A stretch of DNA of 51,490 nucleotides from Candidatus Saccharimonadota bacterium (GTDB lineage: Bacteria; Patescibacteriota; Saccharimonadia; Saccharimonadales; Saccharimonadaceae): contig JAGAEN010000008.1 in NCBI GenBank assembly GCA_017613135.1, positions 1 through 51,490 on the forward strand, given 5' to 3'. Both the position numbers and the translations under genes were made by a program. The notes beneath the pieces were generated by a model. It was not told the origin of the DNA and searched no databases. It worked only from the letters and a program-made list of their open reading frames with translations. Numbering within the stretch: position 1 is the stretch's first letter; the number at the start of each line of letters is the position of its first letter. Shown one piece after another: positions 6,886-15,440 of this stretch.

Positions 6886-8654
6886 TTCTCTTCAAGAAAT
6901 GCTCCGCTTTGTCTTGACCAAAGTTTAGCATACTCCCCATTTTTAGCCAATAGTTCCCGATGCGAACCTTTCTCGACAATCGCACCATCTTTTAATACCA
7001 CAATTTCATCTAGCCCCGCAATCGTCGACAGCCGATGTGCCACCACAATCGATGTCCTTCCTTTCATCAGATTTTTCAAAGCCCCTTGGATCAACGCTTC
7101 CGACTCCGAATCAAGCGCTGACGTCGCCTCGTCTAAAACCAAAATTGGCGCGTCCTTTAATATCGCTCTCGCAATCGCAATTCTCTGCCTCTGCCCACCA
7201 GAAAGCTTTACCCCGCGCTCACCCACCAAAGTTTCATACCCATCCGGCAGCTCCCGAATAAACTCATCTGCATTTGCCAGTTTCGCCGCTCGCACCACTT
7301 CTTCCTCAGACGCCCCCGGCTTCCCATACGCGATATTTTCAAACACGCTCCGATGGAAAAGCGACGAATCCTGCGGCACATACGCAATCGCCTCGCGTAA
7401 ACTATTTTGCGTCACATCTCGAATATCATGCCCATCAATATAAATCGCCCCGCTCATCACGTCCGCAAACCTAAGTAAAAGTTTTGTCAGTGTCGTCTTA
7501 CCAGAACCCGACACCCCCACCAACCCCACCGTCTTCCCAGCCGGTATTTCAAGATCAAAATCAAAAAACAATTTATCCTTTTGTTCTTCGTGCTGGAAAC
7601 TAATATGTGAGAAATCAATCTCCGCCTTCGTTACTTTCAAAGGTTTGTCAGTTTTATCATCGATAATATATGGCAAATCCAAAATCTCCACCATCTCTTT
7701 GGCATTGCCAAATGAACTATTTATAATTCTGAGAATATGATTAATCGTCCAAATATTAGATAAAAGCGAATTGGATAACGAATAAATAAATACAATATCC
7801 GTAATCGAAAGTCCGAACCACTCATGACTCATAATAATAAGTATTAGTAAAACAACATATGTCACTAAGTTGATGACATTCATCGACAAGTTTCGCCAAA
7901 ACGACACTTTCGCCACATCAAAAGTCGCTTTTTTAGTCCTCGCCGTTGCCCGCTCAAATCTCGCACGCTCAAAACTTTCCCGCGCATACGATTTTACTGA
8001 CAATTCATTCGTAATCGCATCCGCTAGTTGCCCAGTCTGCTTATTCTCCGCATTCGCTTGCGCTTCATCCACATGCCGAGTCTTGTAATAGGTTACGACT
8101 GATACTATTATGTACGTAATCGCATACAATAAAAGAATTATCGCAAATGGCAAACAAACTACCGCAGTCGCACCAATCGAAAAAATTAGCGTCAAAAATA
8201 ATGGATAAATATCCCACACAAAATGCGACTTAAAAGAAATAAAAGCAGTCGGCAATTTATTTGCCGCCGAAGTAAGAGAACCTGAAAAGCGATTGCTATG
8301 AAAAGTCATCGATTGGTTTATCACCGCATTAAATGCTAATTGTGATAAATATTCACCGCCTTTGGCATCGAGCGACCAATCCAGCCAATCGATTATTCTA
8401 ATCACCCCGAGATTATTCACCGCCGCCGGCACAATGGTGAGTAGTAAAATCCCCACATAATTCGATATATCAAAATCACCGCTTGATAATTGACCAATAA
8501 TTCCCGACGTCCCATACGGCACCACCACATTTGAAATAAAAATCCAAATTGGCACCAAAATAAGCAATGCAAACGTCCTCGCCTTGTATTGCATTAACGC
8601 CAACCAAAAATAATGCAACGTCCGCTTAATATTCCCTGTCTTTTTTTGTTTCAT
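6882..8654 (-). CDS. ABC half-transporter, ABCB/multidrug-exporter type
   Basis: 590 residues: six membrane segments in about 1-310 (type IV exporter fold), then a nucleotide-binding domain with Walker A GVSGSGKTT, Q-loop YVPQD, signature LSGGQ, Walker B ILVLDEATSALD and the switch His in VAHRLST. It would work as a homodimer exporting a lipid, peptide or drug; the substrate is unknown. The start ATG at 8654 is 6 nt from a TATAAT box that overlaps the -10 of the divergent GlyRS gene, so the two promoters share 14 bp. The gene ends inside the palindrome it shares with rarA. Confidence 0.93.
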   Translation of the reverse strand: MKQKKTGNIKRTLHYFWLALMQYKARTFALLILVPIWIFISNVVVPYGTSGIIGQLSSGDFDISNYVGILLLTIVPAAVNNLGVIRIIDWLDWSLDAKGGEYLSQLAFNAVINQSMTFHSNRFSGSLTSAANKLPTAFISFKSHFVWDIYPLFLTLIFSIGATAVVCLPFAIILLLYAITYIIVSVVTYYKTRHVDEAQANAENKQTGQLADAITNELSVKSYARESFERARFERATARTKKATFDVAKVSFWRNLSMNVINLVTYVVLLILIIMSHEWFGLSITDIVFIYSLSNSLLSNIWTINHILRIINSSFGNAKEMVEILDLPYIIDDKTDKPLKVTKAEIDFSHISFQHEEQKDKLFFDFDLEIPAGKTVGLVGVSGSGKTTLTKLLLRFADVMSGAIYIDGHDIRDVTQNSLREAIAYVPQDSSLFHRSVFENIAYGKPGASEEEVVRAAKLANADEFIRELPDGYETLVGERGVKLSGGQRQRIAIARAILKDAPILVLDEATSALDSESEALIQGALKNLMKGRTSIVVAHRLSTIAGLDEIVVLKDGAIVEKGSHRELLAKNGEYAKLWSRQSGAFLEEN

Positions 8655-8668
8655 GCTATAATTATAAC
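8655..8668. promoter_or_regulatory. 14-bp shared divergent leaderless promoter (ABC / glyQS)
   Basis: The only DNA between two divergent ATGs. The plus-strand TATAAT is at 8657-8662 and the minus-strand TATAAT at 8661-8666; each lies 6 nt from its ATG. The two boxes overlap by 2 bp within a near-perfect palindrome (CATG...CATG). Confidence 0.75.
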
Positions 8669-10012
8669 ATGAGTAAATTAGATGATATTGTAAGCTTATG
8701 CAAACGCCGTGGATTTATTTTCCCTGGTAGCGATATTTATGGCGGTTTCGCCGGCACATGGGACTTTGGTCCACTTGGTGTCACGCTTAAAAAGAAAATT
8801 ATGGATGAATGGTGGCACTATTTCGTGGAATCTCGTGATGACATGTATGGCGTGGACGCCGCCATCATTATGAATCCACGCACCTGGGTCGCCTCCGGCC
8901 ATCTTGCCACTTTTGCCGACCCCCTTGTCGAATGTAAAGAATGCAAATCCCGTTTCCGCGCCGACAAAATTGCCGACGGTATCACCGAATCCGTCACTAC
9001 CGAAGAATTCTTAGATACTCATACCAAATGCCCAGTCTGCGGCAAAGAGAACTGGGGCCCGATTCGTAAGTTTAATATGATGTTTACCACTCACGTTGGC
9101 GCCGTACTTCCTGATGACGATGCCGAAACAACGAGTAAAAACCTTGCCTACCTCCGCCCCGAGACCGCCCAAGGCATTTTCACTAATTATAAAAATATTA
9201 TCGATACCATCTACCCCGACATTCCTTTTGGTCTCGCTCAGCAAGGCAAAGCCTTCAGAAACGAAATCAGCCCACGCGATTTTATTCTCCGCGACCGTGA
9301 ATGCTCCCAAATGGAAATCGAATATTTCGTCGCGCCAGACACCTGGGAAGAAAATTTCGAAAAAATGCGCGCTCTCCAGCACGAATTTCTAGAAAAAATC
9401 ATTAAACTCCCCGCCGACAAACTTCACGAATACGAAGTCCCGGCCGAAGACCGCGCCCACTATAGTAAGCGCACTATTGATTTTATGTTTGACTATCCAA
9501 ACGGCGAAGAAGAGTTGATGGGTCTCGCCTATCGCACCGATTTTGATTTGCAAAATATTGCAAGAGAATCTGGCAAATCCATGGAATATCGCGACAAAAA
9601 GATTAATGAGACATTTGTCCCACACGTCATCGAGCCATCAATTGGCGTAGAACGCCTAATGCTCGCCGTCCTCTCCACCGCCTATACCGAAGACGAAGTC
9701 GGTGGCGAAAAACGCATCGTCTTAAAACTCCCCGAAAATCTCGCACCGTATAGATTCTGCGTTTCCCCACTTCTCAAAAACAAACCCGAATTGGTTGAAA
9801 AAGCCCGTAACGTTTATCAAAAACTCCGCGACAAATACGTCAACGTCACTTGGGACGATTCCGGCAACATCGGAAAGCGTTATAGAAAACAAGACGAAAT
9901 CGGCACTCCAAAATGTATCGTCATCGATTTTGATACCCTAGAAGACGACACCGTCACCATCCGCGATCGCGACACCACCGAACAAATCCGCGTCAAAATT
10001 TCAGAGCTTTAA
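8669..10012 (+). CDS. glyQS: Glycyl-tRNA synthetase, dimeric class II type
   Basis: 447 residues, typical of the single-chain alpha2 enzyme. The N-terminus CKRRGFIFPGSDIYGGFAG and GPLGVTLKKKI is diagnostic. Motif 2 is GKAFRNEISPRDFILRDREC, and motif 3 is EPSIGVERLMLAVL. The insertion carries two Cys pairs (CKEC near 91 and CPVC near 118) that could bind zinc. The C-terminal anticodon domain ends KCIVIDFDTLEDDTVTIRDRDT. The enzyme charges tRNA-Gly, and one of its substrates in this window, the GCC isoacceptor at 35250, has an unusual elbow. The ATG is 6 nt after TATAAT, so the mRNA is probably leaderless. Confidence 0.97.
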   Translation: MSKLDDIVSLCKRRGFIFPGSDIYGGFAGTWDFGPLGVTLKKKIMDEWWHYFVESRDDMYGVDAAIIMNPRTWVASGHLATFADPLVECKECKSRFRADKIADGITESVTTEEFLDTHTKCPVCGKENWGPIRKFNMMFTTHVGAVLPDDDAETTSKNLAYLRPETAQGIFTNYKNIIDTIYPDIPFGLAQQGKAFRNEISPRDFILRDRECSQMEIEYFVAPDTWEENFEKMRALQHEFLEKIIKLPADKLHEYEVPAEDRAHYSKRTIDFMFDYPNGEEELMGLAYRTDFDLQNIARESGKSMEYRDKKINETFVPHVIEPSIGVERLMLAVLSTAYTEDEVGGEKRIVLKLPENLAPYRFCVSPLLKNKPELVEKARNVYQKLRDKYVNVTWDDSGNIGKRYRKQDEIGTPKCIVIDFDTLEDDTVTIRDRDTTEQIRVKISEL

Positions 10013-10013
10013 C

Positions 10014-10049
10014 AAAAAAATAACTCCGCATTTAGGGAGTTATTTTTTA
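10014..10049. terminator. Bidirectional terminator between glyQS and ppa
   Basis: AAAAAATAACTCC / GGGAGTTATTTTTT around a 7-nt loop, lying between two convergent genes. Confidence 0.88.
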
Positions 10050-10054
10050 TAATT

Positions 10055-10657
10055 CTAAAGATTATTAATTGCCTTTTTGGCTTTTTCAACCGTATCTTTA
10101 ATATCGTTCTTAATTTTTAGCTCTGGATGAGCTTCGGAATAACGCTCAATAGCTGCACGAATAACATTCTTAGCTTCGTCAATATCCTCAAATCCTTTCA
10201 CCTCCGTCGAACCTGGCTTCTTCAAATCTTTGTAATGATTAAAATGATATTCAATTTGCTTCAAGGTTTGCTTTGGCAAATCTTCAAGCTTATTATACGC
10301 ATCACCATTGTTGCGATCATCCGCTGGCACACATATAATTTTATCGTCCACTTCACCACCATCCACGAATTTCATCACACCAAGAATCTTCGCCTTCATC
10401 CAAATTCCAGTCGTCAGTGGCTGCTCAGTAATCATCAAAACATCAAGCTCATCGCCATCTTCATCAACCGTCTGTGGAATAAACCCATAGTTACACGGCT
10501 TCGCAAATGCCATCGGCTCTACCCGATCAAGCATAAAGCAAGCGTGCTTGCGGTCCCATTCAATCTTGTGATTGGACCCCGTCGGGATTTCAATCACCAC
10601 ATTAAGTTCACCATTTTCATAATCCCCCGGCGTCAAAACTTTATTAAAGTCTGCCAT
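10055..10657 (-). CDS. ppa: Inorganic pyrophosphatase (family I)
   Basis: 200 residues. The family I active site is visible: EIPTGSNHKIEWD near residue 24, YGFIPQT near 58, the DEDGDELDVL metal-binding segment (D-x-D-x-x-D) near 65, and VPADDRN. It hydrolyses pyrophosphate made by aminoacyl-tRNA synthetases and polymerases. The ATG at 10657 has AAGGAG upstream and a TATAAT box about 25 nt further up, so it has a leader. It converges on glyQS through a shared terminator. Confidence 0.96.
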   Translation of the reverse strand: MADFNKVLTPGDYENGELNVVIEIPTGSNHKIEWDRKHACFMLDRVEPMAFAKPCNYGFIPQTVDEDGDELDVLMITEQPLTTGIWMKAKILGVMKFVDGGEVDDKIICVPADDRNNGDAYNKLEDLPKQTLKQIEYHFNHYKDLKKPGSTEVKGFEDIDEAKNVIRAAIERYSEAHPELKIKNDIKDTVEKAKKAINNL

Positions 10658-10689
10658 ATTTTCTCCTTTTTATCTCTTTATTATATCAC

Positions 10690-11370
10690 TTATTTCAAAG
10701 TTTTTGTCAGGCTCCGTATCGTCGGCACTATTTTTTCAAAACCTTTCACCCGCTTCACCACTCTAAGTTCCGCACTTAGCATCAGCCGAAGCATCTTTAT
10801 CTCATCCGCCGAAAAATCTCCCGCAGCGTTTTTAGAAAAAGCCATTTCTATCGCATCCCAACTATATCTCTCATCCGGACTTAATTTCTCCCCGTCAGTG
10901 TCACGATATACATTTATTTCCTCTCCCGTCGCTTTTTTAAGATTTAAAATCGCCCAACTCTCCACTAGTGAGACATTTGTCCCATTATCAAGTTCAAAAA
11001 GTACTTGTTCTACGATTTTAAAATATTCCGGACTATCCGAGCTATCCGCTATAATACTCACTCGCTTTAAAATCCACGCTGCCACTTCCATCCGCTCATA
11101 ATCCGCCAAAATTTTGCTATAATATCGGAGCATCCGCGCACTCGTTACTATACCTAATTCCCCACGCCCAAGATGAATGCAAAGCTCAATTTTTGAAAAC
11201 ATCTCCACACCCCCCGCCAGTTTCGATTTTGGTTTTCTCACTCCTTTTGCTATCGCCGATGTTTTACCTTGCGGTGTAATCAAATTCAAAATCCTATCCG
11301 CTTCACCATAATTTGTTCGCCGAAGCACAAACCCCAAAGTCTTTATCTCATCCGACATATTTCTCGACAT
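10690..11370 (-). CDS. recO: DNA repair protein RecO
   Basis: 226 residues. The N-terminal OB fold is recognisable (LGFVLRRTNYGEADRILNL, then TPQGKTSAIAKGVRKPKSKL). The helical C-terminal domain follows, but the four-Cys zinc finger of many RecO proteins is absent. RecO helps RecR/RecF load RecA on SSB-coated single strands. It is the last gene of a three-gene run with the histidine kinase and receiver genes and overlaps the receiver gene by 23 nt. An alternative start (ATG at 11358) overlaps the receiver stop codon and could be the true one. Confidence 0.85.
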   Translation of the reverse strand: MSRNMSDEIKTLGFVLRRTNYGEADRILNLITPQGKTSAIAKGVRKPKSKLAGGVEMFSKIELCIHLGRGELGIVTSARMLRYYSKILADYERMEVAAWILKRVSIIADSSDSPEYFKIVEQVLFELDNGTNVSLVESWAILNLKKATGEEINVYRDTDGEKLSPDERYSWDAIEMAFSKNAAGDFSADEIKMLRLMLSAELRVVKRVKGFEKIVPTIRSLTKTLK

Positions 11371-11698
11371 ATTCTCTCACCTCGCTCGGAGTCATTTTAT
11401 CTTTTTCTAGCACTCCCACCACTCCATACACCGACAAATCCCGCCCCTCGAGATTAAGCGACGTCACTACCACTATCGGTATTCTTGCCGTATCATCATA
11501 AGACACTAGTTCATTTAGAAAAGTAAACCCGTCCGGCCCCGTGAGCAAAATATCTAAAAAAATCATTTCTGGTATTTCATCATTCGAAATCGCATTCATC
11601 GCCGAAATCGCATTGCCAAAAATTCTTACCTCATGCTCACCCATCGCCGACGCGATGCATTCTGCCATTATTTCATCGTCATCAATCACAAAAATCAT
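11348..11698 (-). CDS. Stand-alone response-regulator receiver domain
   Basis: 116 residues forming a single CheY-like domain. The acidic pocket is D6-D7-D8, the phosphoacceptor Asp is D49 in MIFLDIL, the switch Thr is T79 in VVVTS, and the conserved Lys is in VLEKDK. There is no DNA-binding or enzymatic output domain. The partner kinase gene lies immediately upstream (the stop and start meet at 11698) and recO overlaps downstream. With no output module it must act by protein contact, as CheY or Spo0F do; the partner is unknown. Confidence 0.9.
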   Translation of the reverse strand: MIFVIDDDEIMAECIASAMGEHEVRIFGNAISAMNAISNDEIPEMIFLDILLTGPDGFTFLNELVSYDDTARIPIVVVTSLNLEGRDLSVYGVVGVLEKDKMTPSEVREYVEKYVG

Positions 11699-12378
11699 CA
11701 GAACAAACTCGCTTGCCTAGATTTATTAAGTTCCACATAAAAACTCGTCCCGTCTCGATGTCGCACCGCTCCCACATTCGCGTGCATATATCGCGAAAAT
11801 CTCGACGCAATATAAAGCCCTAATCCCGATGACCCCGGTCGCATTGAAATTGCCGTTGGCTTTTCCACCCAACCTCTTTGCATTTCTCGCCACACCTCAA
11901 TTGGTAAAGCCGGGCCGTAATCTCTCACCGACACCCGCACTTTATCACGGTAATCTCGTACCATTAGTTCCGACCTTGTTTCCTCGCCCGAATAATGCAT
12001 CGCATTTAAAAGAAAATTATAAATCACACTATAAAGTAACTCCCGATTTGCCACTACCAACCCCGCTCGACTAGAATATTTCACATATAAATCTCGCTTG
12101 TTAAATCTAAACAAATAATCTAGCTCTCTCGTCACCTCATCACACACCGTCCTTATTGCCACCGGTTCCATTTCAAACATCCCTTCTTCCAACCTCTTTA
12201 ATTTGGTGAGATCATTTATCTGCTTAATCGCTCGCTCTGACACACTTACCATTTCGTCACGAATATGTTCATTCTTGTCGTTCATTTCGTCAAAAGAAAG
12301 TGCCAGCTGCCGAATCACCGCAAGTGGCGCCTTAAGCTCGTGCGCCGCTACCAAAATACCGTCAACCTCCACATCCAT
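11698..12378 (-). CDS. Minimal cytoplasmic sensor histidine kinase
   Basis: 226 residues from the ATG at 12378. The protein begins almost directly with the HisKA box (AAHELKAPLAVI, His13), followed by the dimerisation helices and a HATPase domain with N-box NFLLNAMHY, DYGPALP and the G2 box GSSGLGLYIASR. There is no membrane segment, PAS, GAF or HAMP domain, so no sensor is encoded. I chose the ATG at 12378 because TATAAT lies exactly 6 nt upstream; a longer reading from a GTG at 12396 would translate the promoter itself. It forms an operon with the receiver gene and recO. Confidence 0.9.
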   Translation of the reverse strand: MDVEVDGILVAAHELKAPLAVIRQLALSFDEMNDKNEHIRDEMVSVSERAIKQINDLTKLKRLEEGMFEMEPVAIRTVCDEVTRELDYLFRFNKRDLYVKYSSRAGLVVANRELLYSVIYNFLLNAMHYSGEETRSELMVRDYRDKVRVSVRDYGPALPIEVWREMQRGWVEKPTAISMRPGSSGLGLYIASRFSRYMHANVGAVRHRDGTSFYVELNKSRQASLF

Positions 12379-12384
12379 ACCCCC

Positions 12385-12390
12385 ATTATA
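12385..12390 (-). promoter_or_regulatory. -10 box of leaderless histidine-kinase promoter
   Basis: TGTGCTATAAT on the minus strand, 6 nt before ATG 12378. It decides the start. Confidence 0.72.
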
Positions 12391-12395
12391 GCACA

Positions 12396-13142
12396 CTAGG
12401 CGTTGAACTGGACCGTCTCGAGCAACTTATCAAAATCTTCTTTAAATAGCACCGAATCAGTTTGCAGAATTGCAGTCTTGTCCCGAATCTTAAACACAAC
12501 AATGTAACCATTCAAAATAGAATTCGGTATAGTCCCAGTATATTTATTTGCCAACGTCCCACCCACTTCGATAGTCTGCACAGTAAGATTTGAACCTTTC
12601 CTATTCATTGCTTTCTGATAATCTGCCACTACCGACTCAAAAGCCTTATCTAGCACCGTCACCCGAAGTGCATTAATGGTATTGTTTGAAATCGGATTCA
12701 CTTGCACCGGGTTAAAATAAGCCTGATAATTACCGCCAGCTGACGCATCTGATGAAATATAAAGACTCCAAGTCCGCGGATACTTAAAGCTTAGTTCACC
12801 ATAGTCTACCGGCCCCGCAAAATTAAGATACGGATTCTTCTCTCTCTCAGCAAATTCCCTTTCATCTTCCGCTTGCTGCTCCACTTTTGCCGCAGCTACC
12901 GCAAGAGTAATTTTGCCATTCACGTCATCACTCACATCGTTATACTTTATTAAAATCCAAATAAACAAACAAATAAAAGTCAGTGCCACAAGGGACAACA
13001 TTACAATTGCAATCGTCTTCACAAAACTGCTCTGTTTATTTTCTTTTGCCTTCAGACTCGCCTCCGCCCGCGCCATTGACATATTTGTCGGCACGCTAGT
13101 CGGCATACTCGGTTGTACTGGTGGCATCATTGTATTATCCAT
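12396..13142 (-). CDS. Single-pass membrane protein with extracytoplasmic domain
   Basis: 248 residues from ATG 13142. A Met/Pro-rich N-terminus (MMPPVQPSMPTSVPTNMSM) is followed by one membrane helix (about 44-65). An Ala/Glu-rich linker comes next, then a C-terminal domain starting LSFKYPRTWSLYIS, a phrase style found in PsbP-like or lipoprotein-like beta domains of CPR proteins. No catalytic motif is seen and the function is unknown. The start follows a TATAAT box by exactly 6 nt; the ATG at 13148 lies in that spacer and is unlikely. It ends 17 nt before the histidine-kinase start codon, whose own promoter overlaps its last codons. Confidence 0.7.
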   Translation of the reverse strand: MDNTMMPPVQPSMPTSVPTNMSMARAEASLKAKENKQSSFVKTIAIVMLSLVALTFICLFIWILIKYNDVSDDVNGKITLAVAAAKVEQQAEDEREFAEREKNPYLNFAGPVDYGELSFKYPRTWSLYISSDASAGGNYQAYFNPVQVNPISNNTINALRVTVLDKAFESVVADYQKAMNRKGSNLTVQTIEVGGTLANKYTGTIPNSILNGYIVVFKIRDKTAILQTDSVLFKEDFDKLLETVQFNA

Positions 13143-13148
13143 AAGCAT

Positions 13149-13154
13149 ATTATA
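13149..13154 (-). promoter_or_regulatory. -10 box of leaderless promoter for gene 12396-13142
   Basis: TATAAT 6 nt before ATG 13142 on the minus strand. Confidence 0.7.
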
Positions 13155-13157
13155 TCA

Positions 13158-13358
13158 CTATTTACTAAAATCTTCACTTAATATTTCAATTTCGTTTTTC
13201 AAGCTTTTCAAATCGTTTTCAATTTCCTTCGCCAGAGTCAAAGCTTCTTTATATCTTTCCGTCGCTTTTTCCAGTTCAAAATCATCCGAATAAAACCACT
13301 CCACTTGTGCATCTAAATCCGCAATTTTTTGATTTAATGATTTTTTACTTTCTGTCAT
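13158..13358 (-). CDS. xseB: Exonuclease VII small subunit
   Basis: 66 residues, all helical. The family pattern is present: LNQKIADLDAQVEWF, then DFELEKATERYKEAL and a charged coiled-coil tail. XseB binds along the XseA coiled coil and is needed for single-strand exonuclease activity in the cytoplasm. It overlaps the end of xseA by 14 nt, the usual xseAB coupling. Confidence 0.9.
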   Translation of the reverse strand: MTESKKSLNQKIADLDAQVEWFYSDDFELEKATERYKEALTLAKEIENDLKSLKNEIEILSEDFSK

Positions 13359-14358
13359 AAACCTCCTTAATCTCTGCTTTAATCTCTTCTTTAAATGTTG
13401 TAATTTCTACAACATTGCCCGGCGAAATCTCACCGCTCAAAATTGCATAACCCTGCTTCAAAACTTTCTCCGGGTTCAACGCTTCAAGTAATTTTAATTT
13501 TTGCGAAAGCCCATCCGATACCACCCGGTATTCCGTCTTAATCTTCTGTAAAGCCATCCTAATTTTTTCTTCGATTTTTTCTGTTTTTCTATCTCTCGTC
13601 AATAACTCTGCCGCATTAGATGGCGTCGAAGCCCGCACATCTGCCGCAAGGTCACACAAGGATTCATCCACCTCATGCCCAATCCCCGTAATCACCGGAA
13701 TTTTCGAACTTGCTACCGCTCGTACCAATTTTTCATCATTAAAACACGACAAATCATCTGCACTTCCACCCCCACGCAGAATCGCAATCATCTGCACTTC
13801 ACCCCGCTCGTTAAAATAATTTAAAGCCCGAATAATTTGGTCCGGCGCGTCCATTCCTTGCACCTGCGTATGCGCCACCTGAATTTTCATCCCGCCCCAC
13901 CGCGCATTAATAATCTTCACAAAATCCGCATAACCCGCCGCCTGTGTCGACGAAATCACACCCAGCCTCGTCAAATCTTCTGGAATTCCCCGCTTTTTCG
14001 CCACATCAAATAGCCCCTCATCCGCCAATTTCTTTTTCAATAATTCAAACGCCTTTTTGAGACTTCCTTCCCCCACCGGCTGCACCGCCGACACTGTAAA
14101 CGAAAACTTCCCCCACTTAGTAATCTTCGGCACTCCTCGCACAGCCACCTTCATCCCATCCTCAAGCGGCTGCCTCATTCCCCATAAAGCCATAAAACAA
14201 CTTACACTCGATTCCTCATCCTTCACGTCAAAAAACACCCACTTACCTTGATTCACCTTAAAACTCGCCACCTCCCCCACGATCGTCACCGCCTCGTAAT
14301 TATACTCCAGCGTCTGGTTTATTATTGAAATAAATTCAGTCGGAGTCAAACTATCCAT
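13345..14358 (-). CDS. xseA: Exonuclease VII large subunit (short form)
   Basis: 337 residues, against about 400-450 in most bacteria. The OB-fold N-terminus is present (VTIVGEVASFKVNQGKWVFF, VRGVPKITKWGKFSFTV), followed by the catalytic domain with LGVISSTQAAGYADF, ILRGGGSADDLSCF, the GHEVDESLCDLAADVRASTP signature and a shortened coiled coil ending PEKVLKQGYAILS. The lost length is in the coiled-coil region, which fits a compact complex. It degrades single-stranded DNA to oligonucleotides with XseB. It overlaps the upstream membrane-protein gene by 8 nt. Confidence 0.93.
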   Translation of the reverse strand: MDSLTPTEFISIINQTLEYNYEAVTIVGEVASFKVNQGKWVFFDVKDEESSVSCFMALWGMRQPLEDGMKVAVRGVPKITKWGKFSFTVSAVQPVGEGSLKKAFELLKKKLADEGLFDVAKKRGIPEDLTRLGVISSTQAAGYADFVKIINARWGGMKIQVAHTQVQGMDAPDQIIRALNYFNERGEVQMIAILRGGGSADDLSCFNDEKLVRAVASSKIPVITGIGHEVDESLCDLAADVRASTPSNAAELLTRDRKTEKIEEKIRMALQKIKTEYRVVSDGLSQKLKLLEALNPEKVLKQGYAILSGEISPGNVVEITTFKEEIKAEIKEVYDRK

Positions 14359-15394
14359 TTTTTCCCCTAATTACCTTATAATAAGGCCCTGTACCGGTAA
14401 TAATAGTAAATATGAGCGTAAATACGCGGGTCATCACGGTGACGATAGTCGCCGTCGGGAAATCCACCCCCAGCGCAATCATTACCCCCGCCATCCCTAG
14501 TTCGTACAGCCCATACGGCACAATTCCATCAAACACCGACCCAATCGCTTCACCCACCAGAATAAATGGCAAAAGCTCCGGCCTCCCAAGCGAAATTGCC
14601 ACAATCCAGTACGTCGCCACCTCAAAAAACGAGTATACAAACCCCCACGTCAAAGGTTGCTTCAAATATCTTTTATTCTTTCGTGCTATTTTTACGCTTT
14701 CGTGAATATCCGCAAAATAATTACTCACCCGGTCTCGCCGAAGAATAGCCTTCTTACGCCCAAAAGTCACAATTCTCATCACCGAATTTGTTAAAGAAGA
14801 AATGGTTTTTGAAAAAAACTCAATCCGCCTTTTACTGCTCGCCACATAAATAATTAAAGACAACCCCACAAATACACCGAAATTCATTAGAAGCGATACC
14901 GGAATAATCCACTTAGCTTCCGGTGGTATCATATCAAGCATCAAAAGAACCACTATCGCCACCAAAGCTTGAAAATAATTCACCACCGTTGTTACCGCAT
15001 AGCGAAAAACATAAAGAAAACTCGCCTGGCCCGCCGACACATTAAACGGATGCAACCGATAAGTTAAATATGCTAGTCCACCCCGCCCACCTGCCGGCAC
15101 CGCATGATTTACAAAATTAAGCTCCGTCGAAATCAGCAAAATCTCTGTTGGTTTAAATTCACGCACATTTTTCTGGTTTTTAAGATATGAGAAAAAAATC
15201 TGCCCGCACGCATAATACATAAATAATTGTTCCGGCACCAGTAGTAAAAGCACAAAAATATTTGTCTCACCAAGATGGTGAAAAGTCTCCACCATATCTG
15301 GCCAATTTTGATAAACCACATACCCCACGAGCACTGCAGTCAAAATCGACAAAATCACTCGAAAAGAAATCAACTTATGCTTTTTCTTTGCCAT
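14351..15394 (-). CDS. LPG-synthase-like membrane domain protein (UPF0104/AglD type)
   Basis: 347 residues with about eight membrane segments and the phrase HAVPAGGRGGLAYLTYRL, the conserved element of the UPF0104 / lysylphosphatidylglycerol-synthase membrane domain. The cytoplasmic aminoacyl-transfer domain of MprF is absent, so it is the flippase-like part only. Relatives move or modify polar lipids or glycolipids. The start is taken as ATG 15394 because a TATAAT box lies exactly 6 nt upstream; a GTG 18 nt earlier (15412) would translate the -10 box. It overlaps xseA. Confidence 0.82.
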   Translation of the reverse strand: MAKKKHKLISFRVILSILTAVLVGYVVYQNWPDMVETFHHLGETNIFVLLLLVPEQLFMYYACGQIFFSYLKNQKNVREFKPTEILLISTELNFVNHAVPAGGRGGLAYLTYRLHPFNVSAGQASFLYVFRYAVTTVVNYFQALVAIVVLLMLDMIPPEAKWIIPVSLLMNFGVFVGLSLIIYVASSKRRIEFFSKTISSLTNSVMRIVTFGRKKAILRRDRVSNYFADIHESVKIARKNKRYLKQPLTWGFVYSFFEVATYWIVAISLGRPELLPFILVGEAIGSVFDGIVPYGLYELGMAGVMIALGVDFPTATIVTVMTRVFTLIFTIITGTGPYYKVIRGKNG

Positions 15395-15400
15395 AGTATC

Positions 15401-15406
15401 ATTATA
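15401..15406 (-). promoter_or_regulatory. -10 box of leaderless promoter for gene 14351-15394
   Basis: TGTGCTATAAT on the minus strand, 6 nt before ATG 15394. The upstream T tract belongs to the rpmA terminator. Confidence 0.72.
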
Positions 15407-15410
15407 GCAC

Positions 15411-15435
15411 AAAAAACGGGCCCGACAGGACCCGT
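15411..15435 (-). terminator. Terminator of rpmA
   Basis: On the minus strand ACGGGTCC-TGTC-GGGCCCGT is followed by TTTTTT. It directly abuts the next promoter. Confidence 0.85.
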
Positions 15436-15440
15436 CTATA

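Noticed and set aside
10127-11101. 324-codon open frame antisense to ppa and recO
   Set aside because: It is a shadow of two well-supported genes, with no start signal and a composition unlike a real protein.
12379-12396. N-terminal extension MCYNGG of the histidine kinase (and the analogous MCYNDT before gene 14351)
   Set aside because: The extension is a translation of the -10 box TGTGCTATAAT; the ATG 6 nt later fits the leaderless pattern.
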